A stretch of DNA of 64,000 bases from NCBI GenBank assembly GCA_964017065.1, contig OZ024783.1:12284313-12348312 (forward strand). Reading direction: 5' to 3'. This DNA comes from Haliclona indistincta. Its lineage: Eukaryota > Porifera > Demospongiae > Haplosclerida > Chalinidae. Positions 49,160-61,315 of this stretch are shown one piece after another (the first letter of the stretch is position 1; each line of letters starts with the position of its first letter). Position numbers and translations under genes: made by a program. The notes under the pieces were generated by a model. That model worked only from the letters and a program-made list of their open reading frames with translations. It ran no database searches and was not told where the DNA came from.

Positions 49160-52100
49160 TGAAGGGGTGGAACCACAATGGTGCACCCTTGGGGTTTTGT
49201 GAATTCGCGGTGGAACCCCAAAGGTGCTCTTTTGGGGTTTTGTGAATTCGCGTTGGGACCCCGATGGTGCACCCTTTGGGTTTTGTGAATTCGCGGTGGG
49301 ACCCCAATGGTGCACCCTTGGGGTTTTGTTAATTCGCGGTGGGACCCCAATTATGCACTCTTGGGGTTTTTTGATTTCGCGGTGGGACCCCAATGGTGCA
49401 CCCTTGGGCTTTTGTGAATTCGCGGTGGGACCCCAATGATGCACCCTTGGGGTTTTGTGAATTCGCGATGGGACCCCAATTGTGCACCCTTGGGGTTGTT
49501 TGAATTCGCGGTGGGACCCCAATGGTGCACCCTTTGAGTTTTGTGAATTCGCGATAGGACCCCAATTGTGCACCCTTGGGGTTTTTTGAATTCGCGGTGG
49601 GACCCCAATGGTGCACCCTTGGGGTTTTATGAATTCGCTGTTGTGCCCCAATGGTGTACCCTTGGGGTTTTGTGAATTTGCGGCGGGACCCAAATAGTGC
49701 ACCCTTGGGGTTTTGTGAATTCGCGATGGGACCCCAATTGTGCACCCTTGTGGTTTTGTGATTTCGCAGTGGGACCCCAATGGTGCACAATTGGGGTTTT
49801 GTGAATTCGCAGTGGGACCCCAATGGTGCACCGTTGGGGTTTTGTGAATTCGCGGTGGGACACCAATGGTGCATTCTTGAGGTTTTCTGAATTCGCGGTA
49901 GGACCCCAATGGTGCACACTTGAGGTTTAGTGAATTCGCGGTGGGACCCCAATGATGCACCCTTGGGGTTTTGTGAATTCGCGATGGGAACCCAATTGTG
50001 CACCCTTGGGGTTGTATGAATTCGCGGTGGTGCCCCAATGGTGCACTCTTGGGGTTTTGGGAATTTGCGGCGGGACCCAAATAGTGCACCTTTGGGGTTT
50101 TGTGAATTCGCGGTGGGACCCCAATTGTGCACCCTTGTGGTTTTGTGAATTCGCAGTGGGACCCCAATGGTGCACAATTGGGGTTTTGTGAATTCGCGGT
50201 GGAACCCCAATGGTGCACCCCTGGCAATTTGTGAATTCGCGGTGGGACCCAGATGTTGCACACTTGGGGTTTTGTGAATTCGCGGTGGGACCCCAATGGT
50301 GCACCCTTAAGCTTTTGTGAATGCGCAGTGGGACCCCTATGGTGCACCTTTGGGGTCTTGTGAATTCGCGGAGGGACCCCGATGGTGCACCCTTGGGGTT
50401 TTGTGAATTCTCTGTGGGACCCCAACGGTGCACCCTTGGGGTTTTGTGAATTCGCAGTGGTACCCCAATGGTGCACCCTTTGGGTTTGGGTGAATTCGCG
50501 ATGGGACCCCAATGGTGCACATATGGGGGTTTGTGAATTCGCGGTTGGACCCCAATGGTGCACCCTTGGGGTTTTGTGAATTCTCGGTGGGACCCCAAAG
50601 GTGCACCCTAGGGGTTTTGTATATTCGCGGTGGGACTGCAATAGAGCACCCTTGGCGTTTTGTGAATTCGCGTTGGGACCCCAATGGTGCAGCCTTGGGG
50701 TTTTGTGAATTCGCGATGGGACACCAATGGTGCACCATTGGTGTTCTGTGAATTCGCGATTTGACCCCAATGGTGCACCCTTGGGGTTTTGTGAATTCGC
50801 GGTGGGACCCCAATGGTGCACCCTTGGGGTTTTGTGAATTCGCTGTGGGAACCCAATAATGCACCCTTGGGGTTTTGTGAATTCGCGGTGGGAACCCAAT
50901 GGTGCACCATTGGGGTTTTGTGAATTCGCGGTGGGAACCCAATTGTGCACCCCTGGGGATTTGTGAATTCGCGGTGGGACCCCAATGGTGCACAATTGGG
51001 GTTTTGTGAATTCGCGGTGGGACCCCAATGGAGCACCGTTGGGGTTTTGTGAATTCGCGGTGGGAGCCCAATGGTGCACCCCTGGGGATTTGTGAATTCG
51101 CGGTGGGACCCCAATGGTGCACACTTGGGGTTTTGTTAATTCTCGGTGGGACCCCAATGGTGCACCCTTGGGGTTTTGTGAATGCGCAGTGGGACCCCTA
51201 TGGTGCACCCTTTGGGTCTTGTGAATTCGCATAGGGACCCCGATGGTGCAATCTTGGGGTTTTGTGAATTCTCTGTTGGACCCCAATGGTGCACCCCTGG
51301 GGATTTGTGAATTCGCGGTGGGACCCCAATGGTGCACCCTTGGGCTTTTGTGAATTCGCGGTGGGACCCCAATGATGCACCCTTGGGGTTTTGTGAATTC
51401 GCGATGGGACCCACATTGTGCACCCTTGGGGTTGTTTGAATTCGCGGTGGGACCCCAATGATGCACCCTTGGGGTTTTGTGAATTCGCGGTGGGACCGCA
51501 ACATTGCTCCCTTGGGGTTTTGTGAATTCGCGGTGGGACCCCAATTGTGCACCCTTGGGCTTTTGTGAATTCGCGGTGGGACCCCAATGATGCACCCTTG
51601 GGGTTTTGTGAATTCGCGATGGGACCCACATTGTGCACCCTTGGGGTTGTTTGAATTCGCGGTGGGACCCCAATGATGCACCCTTGGGGTTTTGTGAATT
51701 CGCGGTGGGACCGCAACATTGCTCCCTTGGGGTTTTGTGAATTCGCGGTGGGACCCCAATTGTGCACCCTTGGGGTTTTGTGAATTCGCGGTAGGACCCC
51801 AATGGCGCACCCTTGGGGTTTTGTGTATTCGCGGTGGGACACCAATGGTGCACCCTTGGGGTTTTGTGAATTCGCAGTGGGACCACAATGGTGCACCCTT
51901 TGGGTTTTGTGAATTCGCGGTGGGTCCCCAATGGTGCATTCTTGGGGTTTTGTTATTCGCGGTGGGACCCCAATGGTGCACCCTTGGGGTTTTGTGAATT
52001 CGCCTTGGTACCCCAATGGTGCACCCTTGGGGTTTTGTGAATTCGCGTTGGGACCCCAATGGTGCACCCTTGGGGTTTTGTGAATTGGCAGTGGGACCCC

Positions 52101-55100
52101 CATGGTGCTCCCTGGGGATTTGTGAATTCGCGGTGGGACCCCAATGGTGCATCCATTCGGTTTTGTGAATTCGCTGTGGGACCTCAATGGTGCACCCTTG
52201 GGGTTTTGTGAATTCGCGGTGGGAACCCAATGGTGCACCATTGGGGTTTTGTGAATTCGCGGTGGGAACCCAATTGTGCACCCCTGGGGATTTGTGAATT
52301 CGCTGTGGGACCCCAATGGTGCACAATTGGGGTTTTGTGAATTCGCGGTGGGACCCCAATGGAGCACCGTTGGGGTTTTGTGAATTCGCGGTGGGAGCCC
52401 AATGGTGCACCCCTGGGGATTTGTGAATTCGCGGTGGGACCCCAATGGTGCACACTGGGGTTTTGTGAATTCGCGGTGGGACCCCAATGGTGCAACCTTG
52501 GGGTTTTGTGAATGCGCAGTGGGACCTCTATGGTGCACCCTTTGGGTCTTGTGAATTCGCATAGGGACCCCGATGGTGCAATCTTGGGGTTTGGTGAATT
52601 CCCTGTGGGACCCCAATGGTGCACCCCTGGGGATTTGTGAATTCGCGGTGGGACCCGAATGGTGCACCCTTGGGCTTTTGTGAATTCGCGGTGGGACCCC
52701 AATGATGCACCCTTGGGGTTTTGTGAATTCGCGATGGGACCCCAATTGTACACCCTTGGGGTTGTTTGAATTCGTGGTGGGACCCCAATGATGCACCCTT
52801 GGGGTTTTGTGAATTCGCGGTGGGACCGCAACATTGCTCCCTTGGGGTTTTGTGAATTCGTGTTGGGACCCGAATGGTGCACCCTTGGGGTTTTGTGAAT
52901 TCGCGGTAGGACCCCAATGGCGCACCCTTGGGGTTTTGTGTATTCGCGGTGGGACACCAATGGTGCACCCTTGGGGTTTTGTGAATTCGCAGTGGGACCA
53001 CAATGGTGCACCCTTTGGGTTTTGTGAATTCGCGGTGGGACCCCAATGGTGCATTCTTGGGGTTTTCTGAATTCGCGGTGGGACCCCAATGGTGCACCCT
53101 TGGGGTTTTGTTAATTCGCGGTGGGACCGTAATTGTGCACTCTTGGGGTTTTTTGATTTCGCGGTGGGACCCCAATGGTGCACCCTTGGGGGTTCGTGAA
53201 TTCGCGGTGGGACCCCAATGGTACACCCTTGGGGTTTTGTGTATTCGCGGTGGGACCCCAATGGTGCACCCTTGCGGTTTTGTGAATTCGCGGTGGGACA
53301 ACAATGGTGCACCCTTGGGGTTTTGTGAATTCGCAGTGGGACCCCAATGGTGCACCGTTGGGGTTTTGTGAATTCGCGGTGGGACACCAATGGTGCATTC
53401 TTGAGGTTTTCTGAATTCGCGGTAGGACCCCAATGGTGCACACTTGAGGTTTTGTGAATTCGTGGTGGGACCCCAATGGTGCACCCTTGTTGTTTTGTGA
53501 AATCGCGGTGGGACCGCAATATTGCTCCCTTGGGGTTTTGTGAATTCGCGGTGGGACCCCAATGGTGCACCCTTGGGGTTTTGTGAATTCGCGGTGGGAC
53601 CCCAATGGTGCACCCTGAGGGTTTTGTGAATTCGGGGTGGAACCCCAATGGTGCACCCTTGGGGTTTTGTGAATTAGGGGTGGAACCACAATGGTGCACC
53701 CTTGGGGTTTGAATTCGCGGTGGAACCCCAAAGGTGCTCCCTTGGGGTTTTGTGAATTCGCGTTGGGACCCCGATGGTGAACCCTTGGGGTCTAATTAAT
53801 TCGCTGTGGGACCCCAATAGTGCACTCTTGGGTTTTTTTTATTTCGCGGTGGGACACCAATGGTGCAACCTTGGGGTTTTGTTAATTCGCGTTGGGACCC
53901 CGATGGTGAACCCTTGGGGTTTTGTTAATTCGCTGTGGGACCCCAATGGTGCACCCTTGGTGTTTTCTGAATTCGCGGCAGGACCCCAGTGGTGCAACCT
54001 TGGTGTTTTCTGATTTCGCGGCGGGACCCCGGTGGTGCACCCTTGGGGTTTGGTGAATTCGCGGTGGGACACCAATGGTGCACCCTTGGGTTTTGTGAAT
54101 TCGCAGTGGGACCCCCATGGTGCACCCTTGGGGTTTTGTGAATTCGCGGAGGGACCCCAATGGAGCATTCTTGGGGTTTTCTGTATTCGCGGTGGGACCC
54201 CAATGGTGCACCCTTGTGGTTTTGTGAATTCGCGGTAGGACCCCAATGGTGCACCTATGGGGTTTTGTGAATTCGCGGTGGGACCGCAATATTGCTCCCT
54301 TGGGGTTTTGTGAATTCGCGGTGGAACCCCAATGGTGCACCCTTGGAGTTTTGTGAATTAGGGGTGGAACCACAATGGTGCACCCTTGGGGTTTTGTGAA
54401 TTCGCGGTGGAACCCCAAAGGTGCTCTTTTGGGGTTTTGTGAATTCGCGTTGGGACCCCGATGGTGCACCCTTTGGGTTTTGTGAATTCGCGGTGGGACC
54501 CCAATGGTGCACCCTTGGGGTTTTGTTAATTCGCGGTGGGACCCCAATTGTGCACTCTTGGGGTTTTTTGATTTCGAGGTGGGACCCCAATGGTGCACTC
54601 TTGGGCTTTTGTGAATTCGCGGTGGGACCCCAATGATGCACCCTTGGGGTTTTGTGAATTCGCGATGGGACCCCAATTGTGCACCCTTGGGGTTGTTTGA
54701 ATTCGCGGTGGGACCCCAATGGTGCACCCTTGGAGTTTTGTGAATTCGCGATAGGACCCCAATTGTGCACCCTTGGGGTTTTTTGAATTCGCGGTGGGAC
54801 CGCAATGGTGCACCCTTGGGGTTTTGTGAATTCGCTGTTGTGCCCCAATGGTGTACCCTTGGGGTTTTGTGAATTTGCGGCGGGACCCAAATAGTGCACC
54901 CTTGGGGTTTTGTGAATTCGCGATGGGACCCCAATTGTGCACCCTTGTGGTTTTGTGATTTCGCAGTGGGACCCCAATGGTGCAAAATTGGGGTTTTGTG
55001 AATTCGCAGTGGGACCCCAATGGTGCACCGTTGGGGTTTTGTGAATTCGCGGTGGGACACCAATGGTGCATTCTTGAGGTTTTCTGAATTCGCGGTAGGA

Positions 55101-56273
55101 CCCCAATGGTGCACACTTGAGGTTTTGTGAATTCGCGGTGGGACCCCAATGGTGCACCCTTGTTGTTTTGTGAAATCGCGGTGGGACCGCAATATTGCTC
55201 CCTTGGGGTTTTGTGAATTCGCGGTGGGACCCCAATGGTGCACCCTTGGGGTTTTGTGAATTCGCGGTGGGACCCCAATGGTGCACCCTGGGGGTTTTGT
55301 GAATTCGGGGTGGAACCCCAATGGTGCACCCTTGGGGTTTTGTGAATTAGGGGTGGAACCACAATGGTGCACCCTTGGGGTTTGAATTCGCGGTGGAACC
55401 CCAAAGGTGCTCCCTTGGGGTTTTGTGAATTCGCGTTGGGACCCCGATGGTGAACCCTTGGGGTCTTGTTAATTCGTTGTGGGACCCCAATTGTGCACTC
55501 TTGGGTTTTTTTTATTTCGCGGTGTGACACCAATGGTGCACCCTTGGGGTTTTGTGAATTCTCTGTGGGACCCCAACGGTGCACCCTTGGGGTTTTGTGA
55601 ATTCGCAGTGGTACCCCAATGGTGCACCCTTTGGGTTTGGGTGAATTCGCGATGGGACCCCAATGGTGCACCCATGGGGGTTTGTGAATTCGCGGTTGGA
55701 CCCCAATGGTGCACCCTTGGGGTTTTGTGAATTCTCGGTGGGACCCCAAAGGTGCACCCTTGGGGTTTTGTATATTCGCGGTGGGACTGCAATAGAGCAC
55801 CCTTGGCGTTTTGTGAATTCGTGTTGGGACCCCAATGGTGCAGCCTTGGGGTTTTGTGAATTCGCGATGGGACACCAATGGTGCACCCTTGGGGTTTTGT
55901 GAATTAGGGGTGGAACCCCAATTGTGCACGCTTGGGGTTTTTTGATGTCGTGGTGGGACCGCAATTTTGCACCCTTGGGGTTTTGTGAATTAGGGGTGGA
56001 ACCCCAATGGTGCACCCTTGGGGTTTTGCTAATTCGTGGTGGTACCCCAATTGTGCACCCTTGGGGTTTTTTGATGTCGCGGTGGAACCCAAATGGTGCA
56101 CCCTTGGAGTTTTGTGAATTCGTGGTGGGACCCCAATGGTGCACCCTTGGTGTTTTGTGAATTCGCGGTTGGGATCCCAATTGTGCACCCTTGGGGTTTT
56201 CTTAATTCGCAGTGGGACCCCAATCGTGCACCCTTGGGGTTTTGTTAAATCGCGGTGGGAACCCAATTGTGCA

Positions 56274-56363
56274 GGTCCAACCGCGAATTCACGAAACCCC
56301 AAGGATGCACCATTGGGGTCCCACCGCGAAATCACAAAACACCAAGGGTGCACAATTGGGGTC
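56274..56363 (-). repeat. Inverted island, copy 3
   Basis: Third copy, 10682 bp from copy 2, carried by a large duplication. It has a few private changes (CACCAAGGG for CCACAAGGG). Confidence 0.9.
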
Positions 56364-57884
56364 CAATGGTACACCCTTGGGGTTTTGTGAATTCGCGGTG
56401 GGACCCCAATGGTGCACCCTTGGGGTTTTGTGAATTCGCGGTGGGACAACAATAATGCACCCTTGGGGTTTTGTGAATTCGCGGTGGGACCCCAATGGTG
56501 CACCCTTGGGGTTTTGTGAATTCGCTTTGGTACCCCAATGGTGCACCCTTGGGGTTTTGTGAATTCGCGATTTGACCCCAATGGTGCACCCTTGGGGTTT
56601 TGTGAATTCGCGGTGGGACCCCAATGGTGCACCCTTGGGGTTTTGTGAATTCGCTGTGGGACCCCAATAATGCACCCTTGGGGTTTTGTGAATTCGCGGT
56701 GGGAACCCAATGGTGCACCATTGGGGTTTTGTGAATTCGCGGTGGGAACCCAATTGTGCACCCCTGTGGATTTGTGAATTCGCGGTGGGACCCCAATGGT
56801 GCACAATTGGGGTTTTGTGAATTCGCGGTGGGACCCCAATGGAGCACCGTTGGGGTTTTGTGAATTCGCGGTGGGACCCCAATGGAGCACCGTTGGGGTT
56901 TTGTGAATTCGCGGTGGGACCCCAATGGTGCACACTTGGGGTTTTGTGAATTCTCGGTGGGACCCCAATGGTGCACCCTTGGGGTTTTGTGAATGCGCAG
57001 TGGGACCCCTATGGTGCACCCTTTGGGTCTTGTGTATTCGCATAGGGACCCCGATGGTGCAATCTTGGGGTTTTGTGAATTCTCTGTGGGACCCCAATGG
57101 TGCACCCCTGGGGATTTGTGAATTCGCGGTGGGACCCCAATGGTGCACCCTTGGGCTTTTGTGAATTCGCGGTGGGACCCCAATGATGCACCCTTGGGGT
57201 TTTGTGAATTCGCGATGGGACCCCAATTGTGCACCCTTGGGGTTGTTTGAATTCGCGGTGGGACCCCAATGATGCACCCTTGGGGTTTTGTGAATTCGCG
57301 GTGGGACCGCAACATTGCTCCCTTGGGGTTTTGTGAATTCGCGGTAGGACCCCAATTGTGCACCCTTGGGGTTTTGTGAATTCGCGGTAGGACCCCAATG
57401 GCGCACCCTTGGGGTTTTGTGTATTCGCGGTGGGACACCAATGGTGCACCCTTGGGGTTTTGTGAATTCGCAGTGGGACCACAATGGTGTACCCTTTGGG
57501 TTTTGTGAATTCGCGGTGGGACCCCAATGGTGCATTCTTGGGGTTTTGTGAATTCGCGGTGGGACCCCAATGGTGCACCCTTGGGGTTTTGTCAATTCGC
57601 CTTGGTACCCCAATGGTGCACCCTTGGGGTTTTGTGAATTCGCGATGAGACCCCAATGGTGCACCCTTGCGGTTCTGTGAATTCGCGGTGGGACCCCAAT
57701 GGTGCACCCTTGGGGTTTTGTGAATTGGCAGTGGGACCCCAATGGTGCTCCCTGGGGATTTGTGAATTCGCGGTGGGACCCCAATGGAGCACCGTTGGGG
57801 TTTTGTGAATTCGCGGTGGGAGCCCAATGGTGCACCCCTGGGGATTTGTGAATTCGCGGTGGGACCCCAATGGTGCACACTTGG

Positions 57885-60800
57885 GGTTTTGTGAATTCGC
57901 GGTTGGACCCCAATGGTGCAACCTTGGGGTTTTGTGAATGCGCAGTGGGACCCCTATGGTGCACCCTTTGGGTCTTGTGAATTCGCATAGGGACCCCGAT
58001 GGTGCAATCTTGGGGTTTTGTGAATTCTCTGTGGGACCCCAATGGTGCACCCCTGGGGATTTGTGAATTCGCGGTGGGACCCCAATGGTGCACCCTTGGG
58101 GTTTTGTGAATTCGCGATGGGACCCCAATTGTGCACCCTTGGGGTTGTTTGAATTCGTGGTGGGACCCCAATGATGCACCCTTGGGGTTTTGTGAATTCG
58201 CGGTGGGACCGCAACATTGCTCCCTCTGGGTTTTGTGAATTCGTGTTGGGACCCGAATGGTGCACCCTTGGGGTTTTGTGAATTCGCAGTGGGACCACAA
58301 TGGTGCACCCTTTGGGTTTTGTGAATTCGCGGTGGGACCCCAATGGTGCATTCTTGGGGTTTTCTGAATTCGCGGTGGGACCCCAATGGTGCACCCTTGG
58401 GGTTTTGTTAATTCGCGGTGGGACCGCAATTGTGCACTCTTGGGGTTTTTTGATTTCGCGGTGGGACCCCAATTGTGCACCCTTGGGGGTTCGTGAATTC
58501 GCGGTGGGACCCCAATGGTACACCCTTGGGGTTTTGTGAATTCGCGGTGGGACCCCAATGGTGCACCCTTGCGGTTTTGTGAATTCGCGGTGGGACAACA
58601 ATGGTGCACCCTTGGGGTTTTGTGAATTCGCAGTGGGACCCCAATGGTGCACCGTTGGGGTTTTGTGAATTCGCGGTGGGACACCAATGGTGCATTCTTG
58701 AGGTTTTCTGAATTCGCGGTAGGACCCCAATGGTGCACACTTGAGGTTTTGTGAATTCGTGGTGGGACCCCAATGGTGCACCCTTGTTGTTTTGTGAAAT
58801 CGCGGTTGGACCGCAATATTGCTCCCTTGGGGTTTTGTGAATTCGCGGTGGGACCCCAATGGTGCACCCTTGGGGTTTTGTGAATTCGCGGTGGGACCCC
58901 AATGGTGCACGCTGAGGGTTTTGTGAATTCGGGGTGGAACCCAAATGGTGCACCCTTGGGGTTTTGTGAATTAGGGGTGGAACCACAATGGTGCACCCTT
59001 GGGGTTTGAATTCGCGGTGGAACCCCAAAGGTGCTCCCTTGGGGTTTTGTGAATTCGCGTTGGGACCCCGATGGTGAACCCTTGGGGTCTAATTAATTCG
59101 CTGTGGGACCCCAATTGTGCACTCTTGGGTTTTTTTATTTCGCGGTGGGACACCAATGGTGCACCCTTGTGGTTTTGTTAATTCGCGTTGGGACCCCGAT
59201 GGTGAACCCTTGGGGTTTTGTTAATTCGCTGTGGGACCCCAATGGTGCACCCTTGGTGTTTTCTGAATTCGCGGCAGGACCCCAGTGGTGCACCCTTGGT
59301 GTTTTCTGATTTCGCGGGGGGACCCCGGTGGTGCACCCTTGGGGTTTGGTGAATTCGCGGTGGGACACCAATGGTGCACCCTTGGGTTTTGTGAATTCGC
59401 AGTGGGACCCCCATGGTGCACCCTTGGGGTTTTGTGAATTCGCGGAGGGACCCCAATGGAGCATTCTTGGGGTTTTCTGTATTCGCGGTGGGACCCCAAT
59501 GGTGCACCCTTGGGGTTTTGTGAATTCGCGGTAGGACCCCAATGGTGCACCTTTGGGGTTTTGTGAATTCGCGGTGGGACCGCAATATTGCTCCCTTGGG
59601 GTTTTGTGAATTCGCGGTTGGACCCCAATGGTGCAACCTTTGGGTTTTGTGAATGCGCAGTGGGACCCCTATGGTGCACCCTTTGGGTCTTGTGAATTCG
59701 CATAGGGACCCCGATGGTGCAATCTTGGGGTTTTGTGAATTCTCTGTGGGACCCCAATGGTGCACCCCTGGGGATTTGTGAATTCGCGGTGGGACCCCAA
59801 TGGTGCACCCTTGGGGTTTTGTGAATTCGCGATGGGACCCCAATTGTGCACCCTTGGGGTTGTTTGAATTCGTGGTGGGACCCCAATGATGCACCCTTGG
59901 GGTTTTGTGAATTCGCGGTGGGACCGCAACATTGCTCCCTCTGGGTTTTGTGAATTCGTGTTGGGACCCGAATGGTGCACCCTTGGGGTTTTGTGAATTC
60001 GCAGTGGGACCACAATGGTGCACCCTTTGGGTTTTGTGAATTCGCGGTGGGACCCCAATGGTGCATTCTCGGGGTTTTCTGAATTCGCGGTGGGACCCCA
60101 ATGGTGCACCCTTGGGGTTTTGTTAATTCGCGGTGGGACCGCAATTGTGCACTCTTGGGGTTTTTTGATTTCGCGGTGGGACCCCAATTGTGCACCCTTG
60201 GGGGTTCGTGAATTCGCGGTGGGACCCCAATGGTACACCCTTGGGGTTTTGTGAATTCGCGGTGGGACCCCAATGGTGCACCCTTGCGGTTTTGTGAATT
60301 CGCGGTGGGACAACAATGGTGCACCCTTGGGGTTTTGTGAATTCGCAGTGGGACCCCAATGGTGCACCGTTGGGGTTTTGTGAATTCGCGGTGGGACACC
60401 AATGGTGCATTCTTGAGGTTTTCTGAATTCGCGGTAGGACCCCAATGGTGCACACTTGAGGTTTTGTGAATTCGTGGTGGGACCCCAATGGTGCACCCTT
60501 GTTGTTTTGTGAAATCGCGGTTGGACCGCAATATTGCTCCCTTGGGGTTTTGTGAATTCGCGGTGGGACCCCAATGGTGCACCCTTGGGGTTTTGTGAAT
60601 TCGCGGTGGGACCCCAATGGTGCACGCTGAGGGTTTTGTGAATTCGGGGTGGAACCCAAATGGTGCACCCTTGGGGTTTTGTGAATTAGGGGTGGAACCA
60701 CAATGGTGCACCCTTGGGGTTTGAATTCGCGGTGGAACCCCAAAGGTGCTCCCTTGGGGTTTTGTGAATTCGCGTTGGGACCCCGATGGTGAACCCTTGG

Positions 60801-61315
60801 GGTCTAATTAATTCGCTGTGGGACCCCAATTGTGCACTCTTGGGTTTTTTTATTTCGCGGTGGGACACCAATGGTGCACCCTTGTGGTTTTGTTAATTCG
60901 CGTTGGGACCCCGATGGTGAACCCTTGGGGTTTTGTTAATTCGCTGTGGGACCCCAATGGTGCACCCTTGGTGTTTTCTGAATTCGCGGCAGGACCCCAG
61001 TGGTGCACCCTTGGTGTTTTCTGATTTCGCGGGGGGACCCCGGTGGTGCACCCTTGGGGTTTGGTGAATTCGCGGTGGGACACCAATGGTGCACCCTTGG
61101 GTTTTGTGAATTCGCAGTGGGACCCCCATGGTGCACCCTTGGGGTTTTGTGAATTCGCGGAGGGACCCCAATGGAGCATTCTTGGGGTTTTCTGTATTCG
61201 CGGTGGGACCCCAATGGTGCACCCTTGGGGTTTTGTGAATTCGCGGTAGGACCCCAATGGTGCACCTTTGGGGTTTTGTGAATTCGCGGTGGGACCGCAA
61301 TATTGCTCCCTTGGG
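57885..61315. repeat. Recent 1715-bp tandem duplication within the array
   Basis: 57885-59600 and 59600-61315 match unit by unit with very few differences (for example CATTCTTGGGG at 58351 against CATTCTCGGGG at 60066). Similarity breaks on both sides. Confidence 0.75.

Noticed and set aside
48668..51931. 1087-codon antisense reading frame (and similar long frames at 42684-45110, 51198-53699, 55904-58996)
   Set aside because: They consist only of the 43-bp unit read through all three frames. The unit has no antisense stop triplet and indels do not interrupt it, so length is not evidence of coding.
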